A DNA stretch of 41,072 nucleotides from JAJZXY01 sp046706185. Lineage in GTDB: Archaea; Thermoplasmatota; Thermoplasmata; Sysuiplasmatales; Sysuiplasmataceae. The notes under the pieces were generated by a model. It was not told the DNA's origin, made no database searches, and worked only from the letters and a program-made list of their open reading frames with translations. The stretch spans positions 1 through 41,072 of the forward strand of contig JBJKPR010000063.1 of the NCBI GenBank assembly GCA_046706185.1. Direction: 5' to 3'. Position numbers and translations under genes: made by a program. Position 1 is the stretch's first letter, and each line of letters opens with the position of its first letter. Below, piece after piece: positions 1 to 7,730 of the stretch.

Positions 1-355
1 TCTGGAGCGCATAAGGCAGTTTCTTATCCCTGAGAAACTCCCTGAACTCGCCCGATTCTCCGTAGCCGCTGTCTGCGGCCAGGAATGCCGGCCGCACACC
101 GTGCTCCAGCGCCCTGTCTGTGAGCGAGATTGCGATCTGTGTCTTTATCCTGAAGAAAACAGTGTCGGGTATGCAAGCTTCTCCCCTTCTCTCTGAATCT
201 TCCGTCCATGATCTGGGCAGGTATATCTCCATGCCCAGCGGCAATGTCAGCTGTTTTGCGTTGTATTCCCTGTCGGGAACAACGCATATCAGGTCGACGG
301 CGACCTGAGAATTGCCTATCTTCCCCTGTGCGCCGTTGTACTGCCTCTGCACACC
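1..355 (-). pseudogene. IS701-family-like transposase fragment, truncated at both ends
   Basis: The minus strand from 355 to the window edge is an open frame of about 118 residues without stops. It contains blocks typical of IS701-type DDE transposases: GVQRQYNGAQGKIGNSQ, then LPRSWTEDSERR, then FLAADSGYGESGEFREFL, then LPYALQ. The family normally has an IDDTGFPKKG-type block just before GVQRQ; here the sequence upstream of 355 is unrelated, so the 5' part has been lost at about 355. The 3' part lies outside the window. A longer overlapping minus-strand frame (24-482) is out of register with these blocks and is a shadow. Transposition by this copy alone is not expected. Family assignment is from remembered motifs, not a search. 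Confidence 0.75.
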
Positions 356-602
356 CAATAGGGTAAAGGTCAGGATTGCTCCAGACCCACAGAATTATTT
401 CTTCGAATACCTTTGAAGGATTTGACTGAAACGGGATACGAACAATTGGGAGAACCATTTGGATCCATTGGCACTGTGGCACAGATCCCGTGAGCGATTA
501 ACGGACATTTCGACCTAGTGGTATACACGGCCGACATCGCGTATCTGAGGTTTCTTGCAACTCTTGGAAAAGGCATACTTGATGCGTTCCGAAAAGATTG
601 CT
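356..602. other. Non-functional interval, possible decayed plus-strand gene
   Basis: No intact gene is seen. The plus-strand frame running through 404-406 reads 34 protein-like codons from about 392 to 448 plus its lead-in, ends at an in-frame TGA near 452-454, then reads on with FDLVVYTADIAYLRFLATLGKG before a stop near 656, inside the end of the abiEi-like gene. This looks like the tail of a gene broken by a stop, but I do not recognise the family. The interval separates the transposase remnant from the AbiE pair, which fits a junction of mobile fragments. Confidence 0.3.
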
Positions 603-1199
603 TCAGGAAGAGTGTGCCAACAGTTTTTTCACTCCTCTCCCTACATGTGCTGGGCTGATGGAGAGGTATCTTATAAGCTTCTTCCGGTTGATGTTTCGTT
701 TAATTCTCGTCAGCGCATCTTGCGGGAGGAATTCACCATAATAGACAAAGTCTATGAGTGTCTTCTCAATGTCAGAAACCGGAACCCAGAAGTCGGGATA
801 TCTTATGAGGTCCATTCCAAAGAACATCCTTCTGTCAATTCTCCTCACAAGGTAGTTCCTGCCATCAAAGCTCCTAATCCCGGGCACTACACGCAGTGGC
901 GTGACAACAACAGGATTTGTTTCCTGTTCCCAGAGATCCAGAAGGGAGAGTGCTTCCTGCAGGCCATAGTACGAGGGCCTGTATGCGAAACAGACGACTT
1001 CCACGTCATCCAGGAAGGTGTAATTGCCTTTCGATATCCGCTTCAGTCGACCGGAGCCGATCAGATTGTGAACCAGCAGCTTTCTGTAATTCGCAGAGGT
1101 GCCAAGACCTGAGAGAAACAAATCCAGTTCGATTGAATTGAAAGAGGGCACTCTGGAAAATGCCTCGATCACCTTGCTTACTCTGGTCACTTTGCCCAC
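603..1199 (-). CDS. AbiEi-like antitoxin (type IV toxin-antitoxin)
   Basis: A 198-residue protein of the AbiEi antitoxin family. In this family an N-terminal winged helix binds the operon promoter and a C-terminal domain counteracts the AbiEii nucleotidyltransferase. Visible here are an N-terminal helical DNA-binding region (residues 1-60, ending in a KGNYTF strand), then the family-typical middle PSYYGLQEALSLLDLWEQ, and a C-terminal SDIEKTLIDFVYYG stretch. The ATG at 1199 lies inside the end of the toxin gene (13-base overlap), so the two are probably co-transcribed and translationally coupled. The order toxin-then-antitoxin is the reverse of the classical abiEi-abiEii arrangement. Identification rests on family-level sequence resemblance plus the partner gene, which makes it fairly secure. 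Confidence 0.8.
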   Translation of the reverse strand: MGKVTRVSKVIEAFSRVPSFNSIELDLFLSGLGTSANYRKLLVHNLIGSGRLKRISKGNYTFLDDVEVVCFAYRPSYYGLQEALSLLDLWEQETNPVVVTPLRVVPGIRSFDGRNYLVRRIDRRMFFGMDLIRYPDFWVPVSDIEKTLIDFVYYGEFLPQDALTRIKRNINRKKLIRYLSISPAHVGRGVKKLLAHSS

Positions 1200-1831
1200 C
1201 TGGCAATCTCAACTTTCATTCTTTCAAATGAGGGAGAAATCCCTGAGTAGATTATGGTTTTCAAAACACCCTCATCCACCGGCGAGTCAAGATGGGTGAG
1301 AAACAAAGAGACCTCCTTCTTGATGGAACTCTTGTCCTCCACAAAGGAAAGAAGATGGAAGATGTCATAGAGGTCTCTTATGAATCTACGGTCACTGTAA
1401 GCGCCAATCTTCTCCAGGACAATGTTATCCGCGGACAGTGTTCTGATTTGAACTGAGGTCCCATCGGCGTTGAGATAAGGCCGCACTATTGATTCCACTT
1501 TCTTCTTGAGATTGACTTCCAGGTTCAGTACGGTCCGCCCATCATTGATTGATGAGAAGAGAAGGTTACCTGTGTTCTTGAATTTGGTAACCTGGAGACC
1601 GTGGGATCTGCACATCTTTCCAAAATCTGTTTTGTGTGAAAAGAGCGAGGTCGAGTAGAAATCAAGATCTTCAGAAAACCTGTTCCCTGAATAGCATCTC
1701 CAGATTGCCGTGCCTCCGTGCAAGACTGCTCCGTTGTCAAGAGCGTAAACTATCTGGACAATTTCGTCTTGCAGTCTTGCAACTTCAATTTGGCTCCTCT
1801 TCTTGAGCATTTTGATGATGGGCAACTGCAT
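1187..1831 (-). CDS. AbiEii-like nucleotidyltransferase toxin
   Basis: Predicted 214-residue toxin of the AbiEii (DUF1814) nucleotidyltransferase family. Residues 38-59 carry the family signature HGGTAIWRCYSG followed by RFSEDLDFY. The GG motif and Asp55/Asp57 would bind metal and nucleotide. Members of the family modify tRNA or otherwise stop growth when not neutralised. A longer reading from 1945 exists, but the ATG at 1831 is preferred because a TATA-like box (TTTATAT, about 1853-1859) sits some 25 bases upstream, as expected for an archaeal leaderless transcript. ATG 1810 is an alternative. It overlaps the downstream antitoxin gene by 13 bases. The pair lies next to a transposase fragment, consistent with accessory DNA. 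Confidence 0.82.
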   Translation of the reverse strand: MQLPIIKMLKKRSQIEVARLQDEIVQIVYALDNGAVLHGGTAIWRCYSGNRFSEDLDFYSTSLFSHKTDFGKMCRSHGLQVTKFKNTGNLLFSSINDGRTVLNLEVNLKKKVESIVRPYLNADGTSVQIRTLSADNIVLEKIGAYSDRRFIRDLYDIFHLLSFVEDKSSIKKEVSLFLTHLDSPVDEGVLKTIIYSGISPSFERMKVEIARWAK

Positions 1832-1848
1832 GTAAGTATGAATCAATA

Positions 1849-1862
1849 TAAGATATAAAAAA
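1849..1862 (-). promoter_or_regulatory. TATA box for the AbiE pair
   Basis: On the minus strand the sequence TTTATATCTTA lies about 22-28 bases upstream of ATG 1831. This spacing matches an archaeal TATA box for a leaderless mRNA. It supports the shorter toxin start and transcription of both AbiE genes from one promoter. No mapped start site is available. Confidence 0.5.
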
Positions 1863-2107
1863 CTATATCTTTTATGTATCAAGCTGTTCTCTATTTTGTC
1901 TGTTGCCCCAACCTCCACCCCAGGGTCGGGTGCCTCACAGGCCACCCTTCACGCCTGCACCAAACCACTCGGGCAATAAAATTGGATTGTGGAAAGTCGG
2001 CCTGTTTATAGCTATTGTTGTGGGCGAAGTCATCATAATCTCTTTCCTGTGAATCAGGAGAAAAGTAAGGTAACTAACGCTAATTTTATTTTATAATATA
2101 TATAAAA

Positions 2108-2181
2108 TGGGTCCGCCCAGATTTGAACTGGGGTCACCAGCTCCCAAAGCTGGAAGGATAGCCAAACTACCCCACGGACCC
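2108..2181 (-). tRNA. tRNA-Pro (anticodon TGG)
   Basis: The minus strand folds as a complete tRNA. The acceptor arm GGGTCCG (2181-2175) pairs with CGGACCC (2115-2109). The D arm region begins GGGGTAGTTTGG. The anticodon stem CCAGC/GCTGG holds loop TTTGGGA with anticodon TGG. The T arm is CCCAG-TTCAAAT-CTGGG. The discriminator is A at 2108, and CCA is not encoded. A run rich in T and A follows (2107-2085 on the minus strand) and could terminate transcription. No intron is seen. Confidence 0.95.
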
Positions 2182-2237
2182 GCGTTGGTGCAAAGATTGT
2201 GAGGACATTAATAAAAGATTGTTTAAAGGGTCCTGCC

Positions 2238-3197
2238 TCAGACCTCTGCGGCGATTTCGCGGGCCGCTTTCCTTACTGCATCGCTGCTGTCCAGCCCTGC
2301 GGTCCATCCAATTGACCTTAGCTTCTCCACCGAGAGTTCCATTTTCCTCACGTCCTCTTTCCATCCACGGCCACCATCCACTCCGCCCGTCCAACTGTAT
2401 GCGACTCTGCTCAGCCCCATTTCGGCGACAACGATGTCCGCGATCTCACGGACTGATGTGGTGTGCCCGGCGGCCACATTGTATATCTCCACACGCTCGG
2501 AGGCATGCTCACAACCTGCCACTATCCCGTCCATAAGGTCATCGATGTGTATGTACGACTTCACAGTACCTGGGTCCTCCCCGAGTATCCTGAGCTCATG
2601 CGGATTAGATCTCAGCTTCCTGACGAAATCATATGTTACACCGTGCGACTCCCTCCTGCCCACCACGTTGGCAAAACGCATGATTGCGCCAAGAGAGTCG
2701 AATACATGGCAGTAGGCTGCAACATACCCTTCGCATCCGAGCTTGGATGCGCCCATTATCCCAATGGGCTTGAGCGGCCCGTAATCTTCGGGCGTCGGCA
2801 TCCGTTTTGCCTCGCCGTAGACGGTGGACGACGAGGCAAATACGATGTTTCTTCCCTTCCTGGAGGAGGCCTCCAGAACATTCCTCGTCCCTATTATGTT
2901 CTGCTTCAGGTGTATCTGTGTATCCTTCTCTCCAGCACCAGCTTCCGGATAAGCAGCCATGTGGAAGGTCGTATCACAATCGGAGAGCGCATTTTGCCAT
3001 CCGCCCTCAGTCGTGATATCAGCCTCGATGAATGTGAACTCCTCAGCAATATCTCCGGACGGCAGGTTCTTCCTGCTTCCCGTGAAGAAATTGTCGATCC
3101 CCACGACCTCCTTACCCTCCATGAGGAACCTGTGGGCGAGATTCGAGCCTATGAAGCCTGCGCATCCAGTGACCGCAATCCTATTTCCGATTTTCAT
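2238..3197 (-). CDS. NAD-dependent epimerase/dehydratase family protein (GalE-like) with altered catalytic Tyr
   Basis: A 319-residue extended short-chain dehydrogenase/reductase, probably acting on a nucleotide sugar. The N-terminal Rossmann motif TGCAGFIG (residues 10-17) and the acidic GIDNF after beta-2 indicate NAD binding. SSSTVYGEA (122-130) is the usual Ser/Thr region. The active-site motif normally reads YxxxK; here residues 148-152 are MGASK, so the Tyr is replaced by Met148 while Lys152 is kept. The start at 3197 is chosen because AGGAGGCG lies 8 bases upstream; an earlier in-frame ATG at 3236 has no such support. The gene overlaps the end of rdgB by 17 bases and is the last gene of a four-gene operon. 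Substrate cannot be told from sequence, and activity may be changed or lost. Confidence 0.82.
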   Translation of the reverse strand: MKIGNRIAVTGCAGFIGSNLAHRFLMEGKEVVGIDNFFTGSRKNLPSGDIAEEFTFIEADITTEGGWQNALSDCDTTFHMAAYPEAGAGEKDTQIHLKQNIIGTRNVLEASSRKGRNIVFASSSTVYGEAKRMPTPEDYGPLKPIGIMGASKLGCEGYVAAYCHVFDSLGAIMRFANVVGRRESHGVTYDFVRKLRSNPHELRILGEDPGTVKSYIHIDDLMDGIVAGCEHASERVEIYNVAAGHTTSVREIADIVVAEMGLSRVAYSWTGGVDGGRGWKEDVRKMELSVEKLRSIGWTAGLDSSDAVRKAAREIAAEV

Positions 3198-3765
3198 TTG
3201 TCGTCGCCTCCTGGGCATGGCTTGCGAGGAACTCATTCAGCATGCGGAGTGCTTGCCCCCTGTGAGAGATAGTGTTCTTCTCCTCGGGAGTCATCTGTGC
3301 AAATGTTGTTCCACTACCCTCTGGCCTGAATATCGGGTCGTAGCCAAAGCCCCCCTTTCCCTTGGCTGCCTCTGTTATAGCACCAGAGCATTCACCGGAG
3401 AATATGTGAGTGCCGCCTCCGAAAAAAAGCCCGAGCTTCGTCACGAACACTGCGCTCCTGTCCTCTCTTCCTTCCATGAGCTTCAGTACGCCCTCAAGAC
3501 CTATTGTTTTTGCCACGTAGGCGCTGTAGACGCCGGGGAAACCGCCCAGGGCATCGATGAACAGGCCAGAATCGTCTATCACGAACTCGCCCTCAACTCT
3601 GGCGCTGAGCCAGTCAAGGCCAAAGCGCACGACCTCCTCGAGCGATGCAGACTGTAGCTCAGGGTAGGAAAGGGTCGACCTGACAAGCTCCGTGCGGGAT
3701 GAGAAAAGCGCATCCGAAAACTCCCTGAATTTCCCGTCATTCGAAGTGACGACTGTGAGCTTCAT
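3181..3765 (-). CDS. rdgB: XTP/dITP diphosphatase (RdgB/HAM1 family)
   Basis: A 194-residue house-cleaning pyrophosphatase that hydrolyses non-canonical purine nucleotides (ITP, dITP, XTP) to monophosphates, keeping them out of nucleic acids. Family motifs are in order: N-terminal TSNDGKFREF (nucleotide-binding SNxxK-like block), DDSGLFIDALGGFPGVYSA in the middle, GFGYDPIF, and the C-terminal EEKNTISHRGQAL. Length is typical of the family. The ATG overlaps the bud32 stop in an ATGA arrangement, indicating translational coupling. Pairing of bud32 and rdgB is common in archaea. Confidence in function is high. Confidence 0.93.
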   Translation of the reverse strand: MKLTVVTSNDGKFREFSDALFSSRTELVRSTLSYPELQSASLEEVVRFGLDWLSARVEGEFVIDDSGLFIDALGGFPGVYSAYVAKTIGLEGVLKLMEGREDRSAVFVTKLGLFFGGGTHIFSGECSGAITEAAKGKGGFGYDPIFRPEGSGTTFAQMTPEEKNTISHRGQALRMLNEFLASHAQEATTNENRK

Positions 3766-4394
3766 CAGACATACCTCGCCCTCTTCTCTATCTCGGCAAC
3801 TTTGTCGACAACAGCCCTGTTTCCTCCGGCCTCCATGTACCCTTCCATTATGACACTGTACTCCTTTTCAAACTCCGAATGAGTGGACCTGTACACCTCT
3901 TTCAGAAGCCTGAGGTCAACACCCAGCTGTTCGGTATCGGCAGGCCTTGCCGCCATTGAGAAATCGATGAAATACAACTCGCCTCCAAGCATTATTATGT
4001 TTGAAGTCGTGAGATCACCATGGGATATTCCTGCAGCATGCATTTTTGCCACCTCCGCACCAAGTTTTCGTTCGATTGAAATTCTCAAGTCCTTCTCGAC
4101 GGTGTAGAGCAGCTGGTTGAGCCTCTGACCGTCCAGAAACTGCATGACTATTGTTCCCTCGCGCAAATCGACATCGTATATCCAAGGAACACGAAGGCCC
4201 GCTGCCCTTGCTGCAACGATGTTCCTGGCTTCGTTCCTCGTCCTCAGCTTTATTAGCCTGGAATCCAGCCTTCCATCCCTGTACTGTTTCCTCTCCCTCT
4301 TCTTCAACACCACGCGTCTTCCAAGGTATTCGCCGAGGAATATGGTCGCCTCCGCGCCCCGCTTTATTACAGAATCCTCCGGCATCGCCTTCAC
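3765..4394 (-). CDS. bud32: Bud32 kinase, KEOPS complex subunit
   Basis: A 209-residue atypical small protein kinase/ATPase of the KEOPS complex, which makes the universal t6A37 modification on ANN-decoding tRNAs together with Kae1. Features visible are the glycine-loop equivalent GAEATIF (13-19), ATP-binding lysine in VVLKKR (31), glutamate in RNEAR, catalytic HGDLTTSNII (125-134), metal-binding IDFS (143-146) and a basic C-terminus ending RARYV, close to the family's RGRY tail. It is a stand-alone Bud32, not the Kae1-Bud32 fusion found in some euryarchaea; no kae1 is in this window. It starts with GTG whose last two bases are shared with the stop of the PLP-enzyme gene (GTGA overlap). Confidence 0.93.
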   Translation of the reverse strand: MKAMPEDSVIKRGAEATIFLGEYLGRRVVLKKRERKQYRDGRLDSRLIKLRTRNEARNIVAARAAGLRVPWIYDVDLREGTIVMQFLDGQRLNQLLYTVEKDLRISIERKLGAEVAKMHAAGISHGDLTTSNIIMLGGELYFIDFSMAARPADTEQLGVDLRLLKEVYRSTHSEFEKEYSVIMEGYMEAGGNRAVVDKVAEIEKRARYV

Positions 4395-5587
4395 AATTCA
4401 AGTGCGCGCCCTACGTCTTCAATAATGTCTTCCTCGTCCTCAATTCCCACAGCCACTCGTATCAGCGTTTCTGAGATGCCCCTTTCATTCAGCTCCTCCG
4501 CGGAAAGCTGCCTGTGAGAGGTGTCTACAGGCATCGTCACGAGCGTCTCAACACCGCCCAGACTCGCTGCCATCTTTGCTATTCGCATTCTCCTCAGAAC
4601 CTGCCTAGCCTCCTCCTTCCTTCCCCTGAGTTCGAAGGACAGCACCCCTCCGTAGCCGGACATCAGGCTCGATGCAGTCTCATGCCCTTCGTGGCTGTCG
4701 AGGCCCGGATAAAGCACTCTTGAGACTCTCCTGTGATCATTGAGGTACTCGGCCACAGCCTGCGCATTGTCGTTACTCTTCCTGACCCTGAGTTCTAGCG
4801 TCTTCATTCCCCTCTCGGTCAGGAAGGCAGCAAAGGGATCCATCGAGCCTCCGAGGACAGTCATCATCTCCCTAATCCTTTCCACGCGGTCCCGTTTGCC
4901 GGCAACAATTCCAGCAATTACGTCAGAGTGGCCCGCGAGGTACTTTGTGGCGCTGTGCACTACGATGTCCGCACCGATGCTGATCGGCTGCATGTTGACG
5001 GGAGTGGGGAAGGTGTTGTCAATTATAGTCACAAGGTCGTGGGAGTGTGCAAATTCGAAAATCTCTCTTACGTCGTAGATGTCTAGCGTCGGGTTTGTTG
5101 GCGTCTCCACATAGACTGCCCTAGTATTGGCATTGACCATTTCGTCAAGGAACCTGGTCCTGCTCCTGTCGAAGAATGTCACTCCGTGCCCGAGCTTCGG
5201 AAGCAACTTTGTGAAAAGGGAATGAGTGCCTCCGTAAATGTCTCTTACAGACAACAGATGCCCTTTCTCCCCAAGTGCCTCGAGGACGGAAGTCGATATT
5301 GCTGCCATCCCGCTCGAGAACGCAACCGCGTCCTCTGCATGCTCAAGCGCAGACAGTTTCTTCTCAAGGGCCCTGACTGTCGGGTTGCCCAGCCGGGTGT
5401 AAAAGTACGGGGCGTTCTTCTCCGTGTAATTGCCCTTTTCATCAATCGCATAGGGGTAAAGGAAAGTAGCGTTCTGGTATATCGGGGTCACGACTGTTCC
5501 GCTGGCGGGGTCTACAACGTCGCCCGCATGGACGCACCTGGTTCCAATTCCCTGTCCGACTGTTTCTTCTCCTTCTTCTTCAGGCAC
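4391..5587 (-). CDS. Cys/Met-metabolism PLP enzyme (cystathionine gamma-synthase / gamma-lyase family)
   Basis: A fold-type I PLP enzyme of about 398 residues in the MetB/MetC/MGL family, acting in transsulfuration or methionine metabolism. Visible are YFYTRLGNPTVRALE (family substrate/PLP phosphate loop with conserved Tyr and Arg), SSGMAAI, ETPTNPTLDIYD, DNTFPTP with the pyridine-binding Asp, and SATKYLAGHSD with the PLP Lys at about residue 215. The C-terminal region SLGGVETLVTMP is also typical. The start GTG at 5587 is preferred to TTG 5593 because GGAAGGTG lies 7 bases upstream. It is the first gene of the operon with bud32, rdgB and the epimerase. Synthase, lyase and sulfhydrylase activities cannot be separated by eye. 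Confidence 0.88.
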   Translation of the reverse strand: MPEEEGEETVGQGIGTRCVHAGDVVDPASGTVVTPIYQNATFLYPYAIDEKGNYTEKNAPYFYTRLGNPTVRALEKKLSALEHAEDAVAFSSGMAAISTSVLEALGEKGHLLSVRDIYGGTHSLFTKLLPKLGHGVTFFDRSRTRFLDEMVNANTRAVYVETPTNPTLDIYDVREIFEFAHSHDLVTIIDNTFPTPVNMQPISIGADIVVHSATKYLAGHSDVIAGIVAGKRDRVERIREMMTVLGGSMDPFAAFLTERGMKTLELRVRKSNDNAQAVAEYLNDHRRVSRVLYPGLDSHEGHETASSLMSGYGGVLSFELRGRKEEARQVLRRMRIAKMAASLGGVETLVTMPVDTSHRQLSAEELNERGISETLIRVAVGIEDEEDIIEDVGRALEL

Positions 5588-5688
5588 TCGCAATCACCTT
5601 CCTGTCCATTGGCAATTCAATACATTACGATAGCGGTCAGGGGGAAGAAGCAGAATGTATTTACACGGACACAAGCCTCTACCGCAGC

Positions 5689-6351
5689 GTGACGATGCTA
5701 GGCACTGGCTCCGCGAAGCTCAACGCGCTTATCGGGGGCGGGGTGGAGAACGGCACCATAACTCTCCTCTACGGGGAAGGCGGGTCAGGAAAGACGAATG
5801 TATGCCTGATGCTCGCGAAGAGTGCCGTCCTGTCTGGGTCGAAGGTCCTTTACGTGGACACGGAGGGTGTGTCTGCCGAGCGGCTTGCGCAGATTGCAGG
5901 CGCAGAAACAGATCGTGTTTCGAAAAACATACTGTTTTCGGAGCCGTACGACCTGAGGGAACAGACGAGGCTAATAGCCAAAGGTATCAGGCTGCTTGAG
6001 AACAGGAGCAGGATCGGGCTCATAGTTGTCGACAGCCTGACCATGTTCTTCAGGATGACGAGAACTGAAGACGGAGATGAAAGGAAGGATCTGAATGAAC
6101 AGCTGAGCATGCTCCTGAACGCGGCCAGAAGGTTCTCGATACCTGTTGTCGTTACCTCTCAGGTATACACTGACATATCGAACGGAAACATAGAACCGCT
6201 CGGAGGACACATTCTGCAGCATGCCGCAAAGACAATAGTAAGGCTCGAAAGGCTTCAGGGCGGGAAGAGGAGAGCGACGCTGATGAAGCACAGGCACATG
6301 AAAGAAGCCGGGTACATAGAGTTTGTAATTACAGGTTCGGGTATGGAGTGA
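5689..6351 (+). CDS. radB: RadB, RecA/RadA paralogue
   Basis: A 220-residue archaeal RadB-type RecA-fold ATPase, thought to modulate RadA and Holliday-junction processing. It has no N-terminal helix-hairpin-helix domain, as expected for RadB. Walker A is GEGGSGKT (29-36), Walker B-like region is IGLIVVDSLT, and the L2-equivalent part reads PVVVTSQVYTD. Length fits the family. GTG 5689 or ATG 5695 could start translation; both give nearly the same protein. It is transcribed divergently from the PLP-enzyme operon with about 100 bases between them. DNA-repair role is from family knowledge. Confidence 0.9.
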   Translation: MTMLGTGSAKLNALIGGGVENGTITLLYGEGGSGKTNVCLMLAKSAVLSGSKVLYVDTEGVSAERLAQIAGAETDRVSKNILFSEPYDLREQTRLIAKGIRLLENRSRIGLIVVDSLTMFFRMTRTEDGDERKDLNEQLSMLLNAARRFSIPVVVTSQVYTDISNGNIEPLGGHILQHAAKTIVRLERLQGGKRRATLMKHRHMKEAGYIEFVITGSGME

Positions 6352-6423
6352 ACAATGCCCTTCACGCTGGACCTCTTATGCATGGTGGCTGAAACGGGAG
6401 TGAAGCATACCGCTCTGAAAAGA

Positions 6424-6431
6424 CTTATATT
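6424..6431 (+). promoter_or_regulatory. TATA box for the thiamine-transporter transcript
   Basis: CTTATATT lies about 25-28 bases before 6452-6455, where the TPP riboswitch begins. This places the predicted transcription start almost exactly at the 5' edge of the aptamer, so the riboswitch would form the start of the leader. The spacing is the expected one for archaeal TBP-dependent promoters. Confidence 0.5.
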
Positions 6432-6454
6432 GAGACAGACATAATCCTGGATCA

Positions 6455-6547
6455 GCTAGGGGAGCGTTAAGAAGATGCTGAGAGGGCAGCAACCTGGATT
6501 GCTGCCGACCCTTGAACCTGATCCGGACAATGCCGGCGAAGGAAAGC
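6455..6547 (+). promoter_or_regulatory. TPP riboswitch (THI element)
   Basis: This leader has the conserved core of the thiamine pyrophosphate aptamer: CTGAGA at 6478-6483, GAACCTGATC at 6514-6523, and AATGCCGGCGAAGG ending near 6542 (the family's TAATGCCAGCGTAGGGA element). A seven-base-pair P3 extension (GGCAGCA 6485-6491 with TGCTGCC 6500-6506) is present, and GCT/AGC at the ends can close P1. It sits 37 bases upstream of the thiB start. No T-run terminator follows, and AGGGG at 6573-6577 is a ribosome-binding site 7 bases before the ATG, so control of translation initiation is the likelier mechanism, by inference. TPP riboswitches are known from Thermoplasma-type archaea. Confidence 0.93.
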
Positions 6548-6584
6548 ATGTTTCTAATACGACTTCTCTGGCAGGGGACATAAT

Positions 6585-7730
6585 ATGGAACCTGCAAGAG
6601 ACGGAACATCTGCATGGAAGAGATTGAGACCGTTTGAAAGGAGACTCGTTGCAGTCGCTGTAGCGATCGTTTTGCTCGTTGCTTCGTTCGCGGCCTACTA
6701 CGCGATCAGCAACCAGCCGACGGGGAAGAAGACTGTTGTTGTCTACACCTATAGCTCGTTCATGGCTTATGGTGCGAATAAAACAATGGCGCTGAACACA
6801 GTTTTCGGTACATTCGAAAAGGAGTACAATGTGAACATTGTTGTCAGGACACCATCACAGGGGCTTCTTGCGACGCTTGAAGCCCAGAAACACAGTCCGC
6901 AGGCCGATATCGTCATAGGGCTCACAAACATGGACGGCATACAGGCAGTCAATGATGGCCTTCTTGTCCGGTACAGTCCGCCATCTGCTGCGTACGTGAA
7001 CACTTCACTCAGGGAGACCATGGGCGGCGCTTCCCCCTACCTGACCCCTTACGAGTTCGCTTATCTTGGAATCGATTACAACAAGAGCGTTTTCCAGCCG
7101 GCGGGTGCCCAGTTTGCGCCCTCATTCAACAACCTGACAAACCAAACCGCTGCATCCAATCTACTGATGGAGAACCCGCTCTATGACAGCACAGGCGAAG
7201 GTTTTCTGCTGTGGCAGATAGCGTATTACCAGTATGTCCTGCATCAGAACTGGACCGGTTGGTGGCAGGCAGTCAAGCCGTACGTCCAGGGGCACATATA
7301 TGATTCATGGGACACTGCATTCGGTTACTACGGGACAGGCACAAATACAAATCTTGTTGTGAGCTACCTCACCGACCCGGCGTACAACTACTACTTCGGC
7401 TACGGCAACGGGACAGGCTCCACCGTCTCATACCACAACGGAACTGCATACGGCTGGAAGACTGTATACTGCATCGGCATCGTGAACGGCTCCAAGAACC
7501 TCTCTATCGACAAGACATTTGTAAACTATTTCCTGAGTCCGACTGTGCAGAACGAGGTGCCACAGAACGAGTGGATGTATCCTGCGAACGAGACTATCGC
7601 CCTCCCCCAGTCGTTCGACTACGCAGTCAACACATCGAGCATAGTGCCGCTGAACAACTACCTGAACGCATCGATGATTGCGGAAAACATCCAGGCCTGG
7701 GAACTGCAGTGGCAGCTTATCATGCAGTGA
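6585..7730 (+). CDS. thiB: Thiamine ABC transporter substrate-binding protein (ThiB-like)
   Basis: A 381-residue solute-binding protein, predicted to bind thiamine or a phosphorylated form outside the membrane and hand it to ThiP. A single hydrophobic N-terminal segment (about 21-44) would anchor it in the membrane; no lipobox cysteine is visible. The mature part starts VVVYTYSSF, with ADIVIGLTNMDG and YEFAYLGIDYN in positions typical of the iron/thiamine-type binding-protein family (ThiB/TbpA). The thiamine assignment comes mainly from the TPP riboswitch ahead of it and from the fused two-domain permease next in the operon. The ATG is preceded by AGGGG at 7 bases. Its stop overlaps the thiP start (GTGA). 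Confidence 0.87.
   Translation: MEPARDGTSAWKRLRPFERRLVAVAVAIVLLVASFAAYYAISNQPTGKKTVVVYTYSSFMAYGANKTMALNTVFGTFEKEYNVNIVVRTPSQGLLATLEAQKHSPQADIVIGLTNMDGIQAVNDGLLVRYSPPSAAYVNTSLRETMGGASPYLTPYEFAYLGIDYNKSVFQPAGAQFAPSFNNLTNQTAASNLLMENPLYDSTGEGFLLWQIAYYQYVLHQNWTGWWQAVKPYVQGHIYDSWDTAFGYYGTGTNTNLVVSYLTDPAYNYYFGYGNGTGSTVSYHNGTAYGWKTVYCIGIVNGSKNLSIDKTFVNYFLSPTVQNEVPQNEWMYPANETIALPQSFDYAVNTSSIVPLNNYLNASMIAENIQAWELQWQLIMQ

Noticed and set aside
24..482. 152-codon minus-strand reading frame
   Set aside because: The transposase motifs of this region read in a different register of the same strand, so this frame is a shadow.
2463..3272. 269-codon plus-strand frame opposite the epimerase gene
   Set aside because: It lies antisense to a gene with clear family motifs and has no family resemblance of its own.
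7307..7726. Upstream extension of the thiP reading frame
   Set aside because: It overlaps thiB in another frame, and the first permease helix begins after the GTG at 7727.
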